Of a DNA stretch of 43,271 nucleotides, positions 7,467-16,640 are shown piece after piece; position 1 is the stretch's first letter, and every line of letters starts with the position of its first letter. The stretch spans positions 1 to 43,271 of the forward strand of contig JAPLNM010000032.1 of the NCBI GenBank assembly GCA_026692845.1, given 5' to 3'. A program made the translations under genes and the position numbers. Below the pieces are notes generated by a model, which had not been told where the DNA came from, ran no database searches, and saw only the letters and a list, made by a program, of their open reading frames with translations. This stretch comes from Planctomycetota bacterium (lineage in GTDB: Bacteria; Planctomycetota; Planctomycetia; Pirellulales; Pirellulaceae).

Positions 7467-8846
7467 TTAGCGAATCTGGCCCTCGAAACCGCCCTGGCGC
7501 TCCGAAAGCCGCGTGACTTTGTCTGGGGTTTGGGCTTCGGTTTTGGTACCTGAGCGGTCGTTTGGCGTGGGGACTTTCGATGGCCATGGCAGGATAGAGG
7601 CAAGGTGCATCGCGTTCAGATCGACCGCACCCTCGGTGGGCGATTCGAGTCCCGGGACGGCTTGCAAGGCCGCGACGAGACTCGTCAAGGCAATGGCTTG
7701 CTTGGGGGTGCATACGGTGGCTTGCCCTAACTGGATTGCCACGGGGGGCCATTGGCTCGGGCCTGGCAATTTGCCGCTGAGCCTGAGCCCCTCGGGGCTC
7801 AATTCGAAGCCCACGGACATCGCATCGATCGATTGGCTTTCGGAGAGTTGCGATTCCCATTTTGAAGGCAGTTGCAGCCACTGGGATGCCTTGCGTATCC
7901 AATCGGTCTGAAGAACTCCTTGCTGGCAATCGAGTTTGCCTTGGGCATACAAAATCCGTCCGTCGCGCAGATTCAATTGGCTTAGCGCTATCCCGCCGAT
8001 TCCTTTGAAAGGAGAGCCGACAGGGCTCGTCAGGTCCGCAAACTGCACCCGATCCAGGTCCCCTTGGACGATCGCATCCCATCCGTCTGGGCTCCATTGG
8101 GCTTGGAGCACACCGCGAAACTGTGCGCTTTGGCCGAAGGCTTGTAGAACCTTGAGTCGATCCGAGAAATTCGAGCAAGCGATCCAGGTCTTGGGGGATC
8201 GGACCTCGATCTGCGTGGCGAGATTCCCTGGCGCATGGTCTCGGACGACTTGGACCTGTATCTGGCCAAAAGGCTCGTCGGCATAAGCGAATTTCGAGAC
8301 GATCGATGAGCGGTTCTCCGTAGGCTTCATGAGGATTTCGACTTGGCGAAACTGGGTGACCCCTGCGTTGTGATAGACCTCCAAGCCTTGGGGTACGGAG
8401 ATTGCGAGCATACGCTCGCGCGTCTGAGGCTTGCATAAAAAACCATCGTGGAGCAACTCAAAGACCGATTCGAGTTGGCTTGCATCCAACTGTGGACCCT
8501 CGAGCACTATCGACCAGCCCTGCGACTGGATCCAACCGGCGACCTTTCGAATTTTCGCCAAGGGAGTGTCGGTCTCAGGGTGAAACAGCACGACATCTTG
8601 AGCTACAAATTGTTCGGGGGTCAACACGGTGAACTTACCGGCCAGAACACGAACACCCAGGTTCGCTGCGATGCGTGTTTCCCAGTCTTTTTTCAAATGG
8701 GCTTGGTAATAAGGGGACCAATAGCCGAGGCTCAAAAGTCCCAGAACCAGCAGCGGAAAGAAGCCAAGGGCGAGGATCAGCGAGCGGACCAAGCGTTTGC
8801 GGGTCGCTTCGTGGAGGCGGATTCTCGTTGTAGGGTACCTTGGCAT
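7467..8846 (-). CDS. membrane-anchored protein of unknown function, AsmA-like layout
   Basis: About 459 residues with a basic N-terminus (RKRLVRS), one transmembrane segment near residues 20-40, and a long exported remainder made mostly of alternating hydrophobic and polar stretches that suggest beta structure, including repeated phrases of the type GLRLSGKLPG and GVLQTDWIRKASQWLQLPS. This one-helix plus beta-rich layout resembles AsmA/DUF748-type envelope proteins, but no diagnostic motif was recognised and the family is not assigned. The start at 8846 (ATG) is preferred over an upstream TTG at 8879. The 3' end is 237 bases before aceE on the same strand, and it is divergent from mscL. Confidence 0.7.
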   Translation of the reverse strand: MPRYPTTRIRLHEATRKRLVRSLILALGFFPLLVLGLLSLGYWSPYYQAHLKKDWETRIAANLGVRVLAGKFTVLTPEQFVAQDVVLFHPETDTPLAKIRKVAGWIQSQGWSIVLEGPQLDASQLESVFELLHDGFLCKPQTRERMLAISVPQGLEVYHNAGVTQFRQVEILMKPTENRSSIVSKFAYADEPFGQIQVQVVRDHAPGNLATQIEVRSPKTWIACSNFSDRLKVLQAFGQSAQFRGVLQAQWSPDGWDAIVQGDLDRVQFADLTSPVGSPFKGIGGIALSQLNLRDGRILYAQGKLDCQQGVLQTDWIRKASQWLQLPSKWESQLSESQSIDAMSVGFELSPEGLRLSGKLPGPSQWPPVAIQLGQATVCTPKQAIALTSLVAALQAVPGLESPTEGAVDLNAMHLASILPWPSKVPTPNDRSGTKTEAQTPDKVTRLSERQGGFEGQIR

Positions 8847-9113
8847 AGCTCGGATGTGTACCAAAAAACTCGGTGACAAATCAAGTTAGAGTGGGGGGGC
8901 CAGGTTGCTTGCATCGCTCAGGATTTTCTAAGGATTTTGTCTTGGATGGAGCCCTCTTTGTGGATCCGTCTTGCGGGAATCTTCGTTTTTCATTACCTCA
9001 ATGGGACTCCGAATCTCTAACCCCGAGATCCTTCGGTTGCGCGCTGGATAGGGCGTTGTTTTTTGAATCCCGTTTTTTTCGATTCGCGTCTATTTGCAAA
9101 GGAGTATTCCTCG

Positions 9114-9599
9114 ATGGGTTTTATCTCGAAATTAGCTGACGAGTTCAAGCAGTTTGCGCTGCGTGGCAATGTCATCGATCTGGCTGTCGGTGTGGCTATC
9201 GGTACAGCCTTTACTAAGATCGTCAACTCGCTGGTCAGCAATTTGATCCTGCCTCCCTTGAACTTATTGACATCCAAGTTCGGTATCAACTTTGCGAACT
9301 GGGCTTATACGATTCGTACCGAGTCTCCGAAATTGGACGCCAAAGGAGAGATGGTCAAGGACGCGGCCGGTAGACCCGAGATGCTTTTCCAAGATTACCC
9401 GATTCTCAAGTATGGGCCATTCATCGAAACGGTGGTCGACTTCCTGTTGATCTCGCTTGCGATCTTCCTGCTTGTCAAGGCGATCAACACGGCCAAAGCA
9501 AGGTTCGACAGTACCAATGCCCAGGCTCCTGCTCCCGAACCGACCGAGGATGTCTTGCTCTTACGCCAGATCCGCGATTCCTTAGCGGCTAAGAAATAG
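9114..9599 (+). CDS. mscL: large-conductance mechanosensitive channel
   Basis: MscL is the homopentameric inner-membrane pore that opens under membrane tension to release solutes in osmotic downshock. The N-terminal amphipathic helix and TM1 are typical (FKQFALRGNVIDLAVGVAIG), the second membrane helix is VVDFLLISLAIFLLVKAIN, and the C-terminal cytoplasmic helix has the family pattern EDVLLLRQIRDSL. The periplasmic loop (about 60-105) is longer than in the E. coli protein, giving 161 instead of 136 residues. The start at 9114 is set by AAGGAG about 8 bases upstream; an in-frame ATG at 9063 has no such site and would add a non-family extension. Confidence 0.96.
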   Translation: MGFISKLADEFKQFALRGNVIDLAVGVAIGTAFTKIVNSLVSNLILPPLNLLTSKFGINFANWAYTIRTESPKLDAKGEMVKDAAGRPEMLFQDYPILKYGPFIETVVDFLLISLAIFLLVKAINTAKARFDSTNAQAPAPEPTEDVLLLRQIRDSLAAKK

Positions 9600-9681
9600 C
9601 GATCGGCTCGGTTCACTGCGGTTCGGTTTGCGATTATCGTATAGCTCAGTGCGTATCGACCCCAAATCGTGGAAAGAGCCC

Positions 9682-10092
9682 ATGGCCGACCTTGTTCCAA
9701 TGAAGCTTGCACGGATCGTTAAAAACGATCTGACCGACAAGCAATTGATTTACTTGAAAGAAATCGATGGCGATCGGCAGTTCCCGATCATTATCGGTTT
9801 TTTTGAAGCCACCAACATCGACCTGCGGGTGACGCATGCAGAGCGCCCCCCGCGTCCGCTGACCCACGACCTAATTGTCGGCGTTGCCCAGTCTCTTGGT
9901 GCCAAGGTAGAGTCGGTGGTCATCACCGACTTCCACGACGATATCTTTTATGCGGTTTTGAGGCTCCTGCGAAACGGCGAGACGATCGATGTCGACGCTC
10001 GTCCTTCGGATGCCATCGCCGTATCTGCCTCGTTCCGCCCGATCTTGCCCATCTGGGTGGCCCAAGAAGTCTTCGATCGTTTCGCACAGTGA
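9682..10092 (+). CDS. DUF151 / bifunctional nuclease-domain protein
   Basis: This 136-residue protein matches the BFN (DUF151) family. It shows the compact pattern ending in DVDARPSDAIAVSASFRPILP, preceded by FPIIIGFFEATNIDL and HDLIVGVAQSLGA. Plant and mycobacterial members have been linked to nuclease activity and stress responses; in bacteria generally the role is unclear. The start at 9682 (MADLVPMKL) follows GGAAAGAG; the frame extends up to 9628 but the added residues are not family-like. It lies between mscL and the M19 peptidase gene on one strand, with 82 and 23 bases between genes. Confidence 0.85.
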   Translation: MADLVPMKLARIVKNDLTDKQLIYLKEIDGDRQFPIIIGFFEATNIDLRVTHAERPPRPLTHDLIVGVAQSLGAKVESVVITDFHDDIFYAVLRLLRNGETIDVDARPSDAIAVSASFRPILPIWVAQEVFDRFAQ

Positions 10093-10115
10093 CTCCTGCT
10101 AAGGACCGAATTGCT

Positions 10116-11231
10116 ATGTGGATTTTCGACGCGCATTTGGATTTAGCGCTCAACGGAGTTGATTGGAACCGCGACCTGCGACAAAGCGTCGACGACATTC
10201 GAGCCCAGGAAACCGCCCTGCAGATGACCGAAAAAGGTCGACGCAACAACACCCTTTCCTTTCCGGAATTGAGGGTTGCCCAAGTCCCTGTATGCTTGAC
10301 CACACTTCTGGCAAGGCAAGAACAATCCATCGACCACTCGTTCGGGTGGACCTCACCTCAAACTTGCTATGCGATGGCTCATGCCCATCTGGCTTACTAC
10401 CGCGCCATGGAACGCGACGGTTATCTGAAAATGCTCAAGACCAAAAGGGATCTAGTCTCCCATTGGGAGCATTACACCAAGTCCGGGCCGAACTCTATCG
10501 AACCGATCGTCACGAGCGCTTCGAAGCCTCTTGGGCAGGCCCAAGCCCCCTTGGGCTTTATCCTGACAATGGAAGGTGCCGACCCGATCCTGACGCCCGA
10601 GACGATTTATGAGTTTCACGAAGCTGGGCTCCGAGCACTGGGACTGACCCACTACGGAACCAACCGATACGGCGGCGGGACTCGCAGCGAAGTCGGGCTT
10701 TCTCTCGATGCGATCGAACTGCTCAAGCATTGTGAAAAGTTGGGTATCACGATCGATGTGACGCACCTTTCGGATGTTGCGTTTTGGCAAGTCGTAAAGC
10801 GTTTCTCTGGCCGTATCCACGCTAGCCATCAAAACGCCAGGGCCATTTGCGATTGGCAGCGTCAATTCAGCGACGATCAAATCCGCGTCGTGATCGAGCG
10901 ATCGGGCGTCCTGGGAATCGCTTTGGATATCATCATGATGCAAAACGGGTACGTTCGAGGTCTGTCGAAAAACGAAGCGACGCTCGAAAGGGCCGTCGAT
11001 CAGATCTGCCATGTGCGTGAGCTTGCCAAAGGCTCGATTGCTCATGTCGGACTGGGAACCGATCTCGATGGCGGATACGGATGCGAGCAAACACCGGCCG
11101 ATCTCCATACGTACCGAGACGTCCAGAAACTCGCCCCCTTGATGCTCGCCCGAGGCTTTAGCCAAGAGGACATCCAATCGGTTTTTTTCGGCAACTGGCT
11201 GCGTTTCTTCCAAGAAGCCTTGCCGGAATAG
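10116..11231 (+). CDS. membrane dipeptidase, peptidase family M19
   Basis: Zinc dipeptidase of the renal dipeptidase family, which cleaves dipeptides and can act on D-residue substrates. All expected metal ligands are visible: DAHLD (His7, Asp9), TMEGADP (Glu153), DVTHLSD (His217), ASHQNAR (His238) and the closing GTDLDGG motif (around Asp316). At 371 residues it has the usual length. No signal peptide is visible, so a cytoplasmic location is likely. The start at 10116 is chosen because AAGGA lies 10 bases upstream; a GTG at 10089 would overlap the preceding gene by 4 bases. The gene ends 13 bases from the convergent DUF6807 gene. Confidence 0.92.
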   Translation: MWIFDAHLDLALNGVDWNRDLRQSVDDIRAQETALQMTEKGRRNNTLSFPELRVAQVPVCLTTLLARQEQSIDHSFGWTSPQTCYAMAHAHLAYYRAMERDGYLKMLKTKRDLVSHWEHYTKSGPNSIEPIVTSASKPLGQAQAPLGFILTMEGADPILTPETIYEFHEAGLRALGLTHYGTNRYGGGTRSEVGLSLDAIELLKHCEKLGITIDVTHLSDVAFWQVVKRFSGRIHASHQNARAICDWQRQFSDDQIRVVIERSGVLGIALDIIMMQNGYVRGLSKNEATLERAVDQICHVRELAKGSIAHVGLGTDLDGGYGCEQTPADLHTYRDVQKLAPLMLARGFSQEDIQSVFFGNWLRFFQEALPE

Positions 11232-11244
11232 TCAGTTTATCTAG

Positions 11245-12246
11245 TTATCTCGCCTCTTGCCTAGCGTCGATCGCTGAACGTATCTTTTCGATGGGCAAAG
11301 GATCCTCGGGTCGTGTGTCGTACCAGTACACGCCGTATCGGATCGTCATCGATCGATTCGCTTCGATGCGAATGACGCTTGGTTCACCCCCCGTAAACGA
11401 TTTGTTGCCAAAGCAGTTTGCGACCATCAATCCGTAATCGCGGTTGTGAAACCAACTGGCTTGGGGGTTTTTCGTATCGGGCATCAAGAGGATCCCAATC
11501 CGCTTCCCATCGACTGTTTTAGAGTAGTCGACCCACTGGGCTTTCTTTCCCCAAGTCTCCTTGGCACCGGTTTTCCCATTGTTCGAGAGGATCCGCCCTG
11601 AATTTTTCTCGGTCATCGAGGTCGCGACGCGAACGCCAAGCCCCATTTCCTCTTGATCTCCAAAACTCAACGCTTCGGAACCGGCCGTGAAAATCGCTTG
11701 CCAAACCAACAAACAACCCGAATCGATCCGGTTCAATCGGTACGTTTGAACGACGCTCCCGATCGACTTGCCTTGAGAATCGATCAGTTCATCCTCGGAG
11801 TCAAATGCGATTCGGTCGGACTCGACGCTCGGATCGGACAAGAATCGTCGGTGCCTGATACGAGCCTTGTTCCGCCAAAAGTCCTGGCCGTTGATATCCC
11901 CGAAGCCGAGCCAAATTCCGCAGTGCATGTTGGCATGGTCGTCTGGGTCGAGTCCTGGATTCGGCGGGTGATTACGCGTTACCTGCTTGCCCGTCGGTGT
12001 GTGGACGTGCGAAAAGAAAGGACGTAGGCATTGCTCATCCTGGTAATGGAAAATGGTCAATGCATTCCCTTGATGCTTGAGAATCAGCCTGCCGGCCTGA
12101 GGCTCGATCGACCAAGGTCCAGAAGTTTGCTTGGACTTTTCCGAAGTCTCCTGAGCGATACCTGCCGGCGGATTTCCCAAGATCGTCGTGAGTCCGACGA
12201 TGGCAAAGCAGATGCAAGCACGCAAGGAAGTCAAGCGACGCGACAT
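11245..12246 (-). CDS. secreted DUF6807 (PmoA-family) protein
   Basis: A 333-residue protein with a signal peptide (hydrophobic stretch about 9-25, likely cleavage near PAGIAQE). The body matches the DUF6807 family, earlier called PmoA, which is common in planctomycetes. Typical stretches are PFFSHVHTPTGKQVTRNHPP, DHANMHCGIWLGFGDINGQDFW and NRDYGLMVANCFGN. Despite the older name it shows no transmembrane helices of methane monooxygenase, and its biochemical role is not established. The start is supported by AAGGA about 8 bases upstream of 12246. It is transcribed away from the next gene, across a 228-base gap that carries short degenerate GCGATTGCGATGC repeats around 12345-12385. Confidence 0.85.
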   Translation of the reverse strand: MSRRLTSLRACICFAIVGLTTILGNPPAGIAQETSEKSKQTSGPWSIEPQAGRLILKHQGNALTIFHYQDEQCLRPFFSHVHTPTGKQVTRNHPPNPGLDPDDHANMHCGIWLGFGDINGQDFWRNKARIRHRRFLSDPSVESDRIAFDSEDELIDSQGKSIGSVVQTYRLNRIDSGCLLVWQAIFTAGSEALSFGDQEEMGLGVRVATSMTEKNSGRILSNNGKTGAKETWGKKAQWVDYSKTVDGKRIGILLMPDTKNPQASWFHNRDYGLMVANCFGNKSFTGGEPSVIRIEANRSMTIRYGVYWYDTRPEDPLPIEKIRSAIDARQEAR

Positions 12247-12474
12247 AGCGCATTCCTTAGGAATTGGGTATTTTACTTGAGCGAACGTTTTCGGTCCGAA
12301 GGAATCCCATCATAGCGGATCGGACTCGATGCTTCGAGCACGCGACGATTGCGATGCTGGGCGATTGCGATGCAAGGCGATTGAAAGTATTTGCAAACTG
12401 GTTTCCAATGAACGGATCCCCAATGGGGTTTTGGACGTTTGTTCAGCGATAGGTTTATTTAGGATGCTTGGGCG

Positions 12475-14703
12475 ATGATTGACCGTTCCATCTTTGTCAT
12501 TTTTATTCAGCTATTGGCGTTCGTCGCTTGGCTTCAACCGCAGGTACATGCTCAAGACACGTTGGGGGCCTTGAAGAACAAGGCACCGGGCTCGTGGATG
12601 TGGGTCCCGGAATCAACTGGTTTTTTCTGGGGGGTGCACCATCTGGACACGCAGATCCGAGCCGCCGAAACCAGCGAGTTTGCAACTCGGATCACCCAGA
12701 CTTCGCTTTGGAAAAAAGCATCCGAGCTATTTTTCAAGGAGTGGAAGGACCGAAAAAGCGACTTGGGTGTATGGAAATCCCGAATCGACAACCCCGCAGC
12801 GCGGGAGATCCGAGCGTTTCTCTATGATATCGCCTCGCAGGATCTATTTCTTTATGCCGACGAGAACCTTGCTCGGACCCTCGGGCAATGGAATTCGATT
12901 CAGACCTCGGTCGAACGCTTATCGAATCGCGAGACGTCCCCGGAGGATAAAGCCGATATCGTTGCGAGGTGGGTCGATCAGTTGATTCCCGAGGTCCAAT
13001 TGCCGACGCTTATGCTCGCAGGGCGTTACTCGAATCTAGACCGAGCCTTGGCCCGAGTCGATGAAATCGAGGGGGCCATTCGATTGGGCATAACGTTCGT
13101 TCCGGATGTTGCAGGCTTCTTCAAGAACCTGCGTCGGGTCGATGATAAACGGGGCAATCGCCTCGAATGGCGTGTCTCGTCGGACATGATTCCCTGGGAT
13201 CAGATTCCAGAGACGGATTCTTTGGACCGCGAAACGATTCAGGATCTTCGTCGGGCTTGCAAGGACAAAACCGTGAACTTATCGATCGGCACGCTCGACG
13301 AATACTTCTGCGTCGTCATCAGCGGCGATAAAGATTGGCAGTCGAAATTCGCGAGCCAAACCCAACTGGTCCAGCACCCGGACTTGCAACCCTTATTTTC
13401 TCAATACGGCCCGCCAGAAGGGGTTTTGATTACAAGTACCTATTACACGTCGGATCGGGTTGTCGAAGCCTTCCAAGAGTTTTTCCTAGACGGGTTTTTT
13501 CGCAAAATCGCTCGTGTTGCTTTGATGCCGATCATCGACCAGCAACCAGCCGCATCCGATACGGCCGATTGGTTGACCTCGGTTCTCGATGATGCATCGT
13601 GGCTAGACACCCAGATCGGTAAACATGTCGTGCGTTACCGAGGAGCATCGCGCTTGGCATGGATATCCGAGCAAGGTATCGAGAGTGCCCAAATCGACCG
13701 GACCGCGATGCGCATGATGGACAGCACTCAACGGCTCGAAGGAATACGACGCGTCGGCCCCGATCCTTTGTTGGTTCTCAACGTGCGTATGGCGCCTCAC
13801 CCGGAGTACTTCGCAACGGCACGAGAAGTGGTCCGAAGGCTCAAAGGGAGCTTTGAGGATTTTATGCGCATCGACGACAATCGCGTCGATCTGGGGCCCC
13901 TGCGTCCGATCCAGCAGAAAGTGCAAGCCCTTTGGCCGCTTGTCGTGTCGATCACCGAAGACTGGCAAAGACGCATCCTGCCGAACTTGAGTGGAGAGCA
14001 TCTTGTGCACTTGCGAAGCGGTGGTTTGCAATCGCGACGCTGGTGGACAACCCTCGGGGAATCCTCGGTCCTGCTGCCAATGCCCGAAGCCGCTTTGGCA
14101 AGTCGCATTGCGGATCCTGAGCAACTGGGCATCGGATCGATGTCGATCGCCAAGACGATCGGTGACTTGCTGGGTAACTACGGCATCGACTTACCGCAAG
14201 CATCAGGCTTGAGCCTCTCCGATGGCTGGAGGCTCGTTACGTTCGGGCAATCCTTCGGCCAGCCGCAGGTTGGAACCTTGCAAGGTCTTTTAGCTACGGG
14301 GCAACGATGGAACTGGTTAGGTTATTCGCAGCGTCAGTGGGAAGATTTCGCCAGCGCCGACTTAGCCCCCGTGGTTGATGGGAGCACTCTGTTGGGGTTT
14401 GAAGAGGCACGAGATCCTTTGGCCACGGCTGCCTTGATCGATGCGGGTGCTCTGGCCGGATTGCAAAATGCTTGGATCGGGTTCTTCTTGGAGAAAGCGG
14501 AGGTCAACGACGAGGGCTACTTGCAATTGCCACCGACGGCTACGGGGCGCAGGCTGGAGATTCGCCCTGCGGAGCTGATGGAGTTTCTCGGTTGCTTCGA
14601 GACGCTCGGACGTCTGACGAGTTTTTCCAGGACGATCGATTCTGGCGAGACGTTCTCGAAGTCCCGCTACTCCAAGCCAATGCGCCCAGAGGCCGTCAAG
14701 TGA
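12475..14703 (+). CDS. large secreted protein of unknown function
   Basis: A 742-residue protein with a clear signal peptide (residues 1-26, ending WLQPQVHAQD). No family or catalytic motif was recognised. The mature part is rich in Trp, Asp and Ser without internal repeats, cysteine pairs, transmembrane helices or heme motifs. Sections such as LNVRMAPHPEYFATAREVVR and LSLSDGWRLVTFG suggest a globular mixed alpha/beta protein. It may belong to one of the planctomycete secreted families with a large beta-propeller-like or DUF3352-like body, but this is a guess. The start at 12475 has AGGA about 10 bases upstream. It converges on the metallopeptidase gene with only 39 bases between stops. Confidence 0.75.
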   Translation: MIDRSIFVIFIQLLAFVAWLQPQVHAQDTLGALKNKAPGSWMWVPESTGFFWGVHHLDTQIRAAETSEFATRITQTSLWKKASELFFKEWKDRKSDLGVWKSRIDNPAAREIRAFLYDIASQDLFLYADENLARTLGQWNSIQTSVERLSNRETSPEDKADIVARWVDQLIPEVQLPTLMLAGRYSNLDRALARVDEIEGAIRLGITFVPDVAGFFKNLRRVDDKRGNRLEWRVSSDMIPWDQIPETDSLDRETIQDLRRACKDKTVNLSIGTLDEYFCVVISGDKDWQSKFASQTQLVQHPDLQPLFSQYGPPEGVLITSTYYTSDRVVEAFQEFFLDGFFRKIARVALMPIIDQQPAASDTADWLTSVLDDASWLDTQIGKHVVRYRGASRLAWISEQGIESAQIDRTAMRMMDSTQRLEGIRRVGPDPLLVLNVRMAPHPEYFATAREVVRRLKGSFEDFMRIDDNRVDLGPLRPIQQKVQALWPLVVSITEDWQRRILPNLSGEHLVHLRSGGLQSRRWWTTLGESSVLLPMPEAALASRIADPEQLGIGSMSIAKTIGDLLGNYGIDLPQASGLSLSDGWRLVTFGQSFGQPQVGTLQGLLATGQRWNWLGYSQRQWEDFASADLAPVVDGSTLLGFEEARDPLATAALIDAGALAGLQNAWIGFFLEKAEVNDEGYLQLPPTATGRRLEIRPAELMEFLGCFETLGRLTSFSRTIDSGETFSKSRYSKPMRPEAVK

Positions 14704-14742
14704 TCGCACTCGCGCAAGGCGTTTCTTCCGATTCGCCCTGCA

Positions 14743-15885
14743 TCAATACTGAAGCAGGGCGAATACCTTGCCGGGCACTTTTCGCGCTTGGACATGAGTG
14801 AGCACGCCGCGATGTCCATGGGCAGGTTTCTGGGAATACATCCGAACTTCCGGTTCGCTCGGAAAACGACCTAAAAATAATCCAGGCTCGGGATTGAAAA
14901 AATCGCAAAGATGATGTTCTACCTCATCGGCTAGCAATTCGCCTTGGGCGACCCGATAGAACACCGAGTCGTGGCGAACCGTTTGGCCATAAAGGATTCG
15001 GGTCGAACCGCTCGGTGGTCGGTCTGTCATGCGGTCCTCTACGACTGGGTTGCCTTTGAGGCTCTTGTCGTCAACGCGTTGGTCCATTCGATCCCAATGC
15101 GCGTAGGCGGCCGTGTTGGGGAGGATTTTCTGGATGACCAAGGGTTCGTCGGCTAGTTCCATATAGACCATTGGAGTTGGCAGCAGGCGCATGCATGCAA
15201 ACAAGGTGGCTTGAAAACTCGCCTCGGGAAAGACTCGCTCAATGATCGATTCGATCATATCGAAGGTGAGCCAATTCGCGTTGGCCAGTACCTCTTGGAT
15301 CGCGGGTTCCAGGAAGGGCTCATAGAAAGCCAGTTCTGAAGCGATTGCGTCCATGAGGGTTTCGATCGGATCGTCATCGGAGCGAAAGATCGGATCGGCA
15401 GGGAAGCAATGGGTAGTCATCCGATGCGCAATCTCATGCCACTTGGTGAAGTACCTTCTGGCAAACTTTTCGTTGCTGAAATCCGCGCGCGCGTCGATAA
15501 CGGCCACGTACTGGTCCGGGGCATGAGGACTGACCACATTGCGTTGGATCAGGACGCCAAAGGCAGGAATTTCAAGATCGTCGAACCTAGCTCGCAGTCC
15601 GGCGAAAACATAGTCACCTTTGTCTCGGGCGTAGTGATCGGTCAATCGAGCGAAATCGTCATCGGATCGTATCTCTTCGACGACCATAGATAGCTTTTGA
15701 GTGATCAGGGACTCAAAAGCGGCGATGTTGGCGATACCCTTGGGCCCCAAGCCGCCGGCTTGGGTGACCCACGAATCTACCAGCCGTCGGCAATGAATGA
15801 CAATACCGACAGCTGGATCTGGAGATTCGATACCAAGAGAGTTCGCTAGCTCATAAACCTCGGGCGAGGCGCCAGGACGAATCAT
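14743..15885 (-). CDS. ImmA/IrrE-type zinc metallopeptidase
   Basis: A 380-residue protein with the zinc site KWHEIAHRM (HEIAH at 150-154) and a downstream acidic helix (DAIASELAF) that fits the third-ligand position of ImmA/IrrE peptidases. Members cleave or displace a partner XRE repressor to switch on genes. The partner gene directly upstream overlaps it by 4 bases (ATGA at 15882-15885), giving translational coupling. Compared with phage ImmA proteins (about 130-180 residues) it carries a long N-terminal part and a C-terminal half of about 200 residues, which in IrrE-like proteins is a sensory region. No phage or integrative-element genes surround the pair. Confidence 0.85.
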   Translation of the reverse strand: MIRPGASPEVYELANSLGIESPDPAVGIVIHCRRLVDSWVTQAGGLGPKGIANIAAFESLITQKLSMVVEEIRSDDDFARLTDHYARDKGDYVFAGLRARFDDLEIPAFGVLIQRNVVSPHAPDQYVAVIDARADFSNEKFARRYFTKWHEIAHRMTTHCFPADPIFRSDDDPIETLMDAIASELAFYEPFLEPAIQEVLANANWLTFDMIESIIERVFPEASFQATLFACMRLLPTPMVYMELADEPLVIQKILPNTAAYAHWDRMDQRVDDKSLKGNPVVEDRMTDRPPSGSTRILYGQTVRHDSVFYRVAQGELLADEVEHHLCDFFNPEPGLFLGRFPSEPEVRMYSQKPAHGHRGVLTHVQARKVPGKVFALLQY

Positions 15886-16298
15886 TCGCTATCCATGAAT
15901 TCCTCGACGCCATTGTGAAATTTCTTCCAGTCGAATTTTTCGCCGATGTCTTTGGAACGACCGGTTCGATTCGCAACAATCTGTCGGTACATGTTCAAAA
16001 GGGTCAGGGTCTTTCGGAACGAAAGATGCTCTTTCTCTGCGAATCGAGCAAGCGAGTTTGGGATGGGGATCTGGAAGTTCGGATCCTTGCTCTCTTTGCT
16101 CGATTTGCCAGCCATCAGATAATCCAAGGATACCCCGAAGACTTGTGCGATGTTGTACAAGTTCTCAGCGCTGACGTTTCGTTTACCGCTTTCGAGTTCC
16201 GATAGGAAGCTTTTGCTGAGCCCAACCTTTCCACAGAGGACCTCTTGGGTCCACTCTAACTCTTGTCGTTTCTTACGAATTCGCTCTCCAACTGTCAT
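15882..16298 (-). CDS. XRE-family transcriptional regulator (ImmR/DdrO-like)
   Basis: A 138-residue protein with an N-terminal Cro/C1-type helix-turn-helix (about 4-62: IRKKRQELEWTQEVLCGKVG, then LSKSFLSELESGKRNVS) and a helical C-terminal half that probably dimerises. It lies directly upstream of, and overlaps by 4 bases, an ImmA/IrrE-type peptidase gene. By analogy with ImmR/ImmA and DdrO/IrrE it is probably a repressor inactivated by that peptidase under stress. Target genes are unknown; autoregulation through the 342-base upstream region is likely but no convincing operator was identified. Confidence 0.9.
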   Translation of the reverse strand: MTVGERIRKKRQELEWTQEVLCGKVGLSKSFLSELESGKRNVSAENLYNIAQVFGVSLDYLMAGKSSKESKDPNFQIPIPNSLARFAEKEHLSFRKTLTLLNMYRQIVANRTGRSKDIGEKFDWKKFHNGVEEFMDSE

Positions 16299-16640
16299 AA
16301 TTGATCGCCATTTTAGAAGGAATGAAAAAAACTCTGAATCTTCGGAGTGAACATCGATTTTAAAGCGTAATTACTCACCTTTCAATCGACCGTCACGTTT
16401 TTTTTCAATTTAGCGAACCGTCCCATGGCGTCGAAAATCCTGGCGATTTGTGCCGAATTACCGGGCCCAGAGCACAAACCCCCTAGTCGCCAGCGCCAAA
16501 GATCTGCTAACCAAAGCTCCAAGAGTCTGATTTTTCATCGGAAAAATGGCTCGTTCCACCGCCAAGAGCGCTAGGTCGATCCGATCAAATGTGCCGGTGG
16601 AAACCTTTTGGTTAATAAAAAAACTAGGGAGTAAACCACC
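16299..16640. other. divergent intergenic region, probable promoters
   Basis: These 342 bases lie between the divergent XRE gene and the SYLF gene and hold no credible gene. A perfect 7-base stem with a 4-base loop (ATTTTTC/GAAAAAT, 16530-16547) and AT-rich tracts at 16321-16333 and 16399-16407 are visible. No clear -35/-10 pair was recognised. AGGGAG at 16625-16630 serves the GTG start at 16641. Confidence 0.4.

Noticed and set aside
7237-8436. 399-codon minus-strand frame rich in Arg and Pro
   Set aside because: It runs in another frame over the AsmA-like gene, has low-complexity Arg/Ser/Pro content and no motif; the other frame has a membrane helix and natural composition.
12343-12385. 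Degenerate GCGATTGCGATGC repeats between two divergent genes
   Set aside because: Only two to three short imperfect copies; no symmetry or position that suggests a function.
16372-16378. Single TACTCAC heptamer near the XRE promoter, same word as the cluster at 131-201
   Set aside because: A single 7-mer is expected about five times by chance in a window of this size on both strands, so no shared regulation can be claimed.
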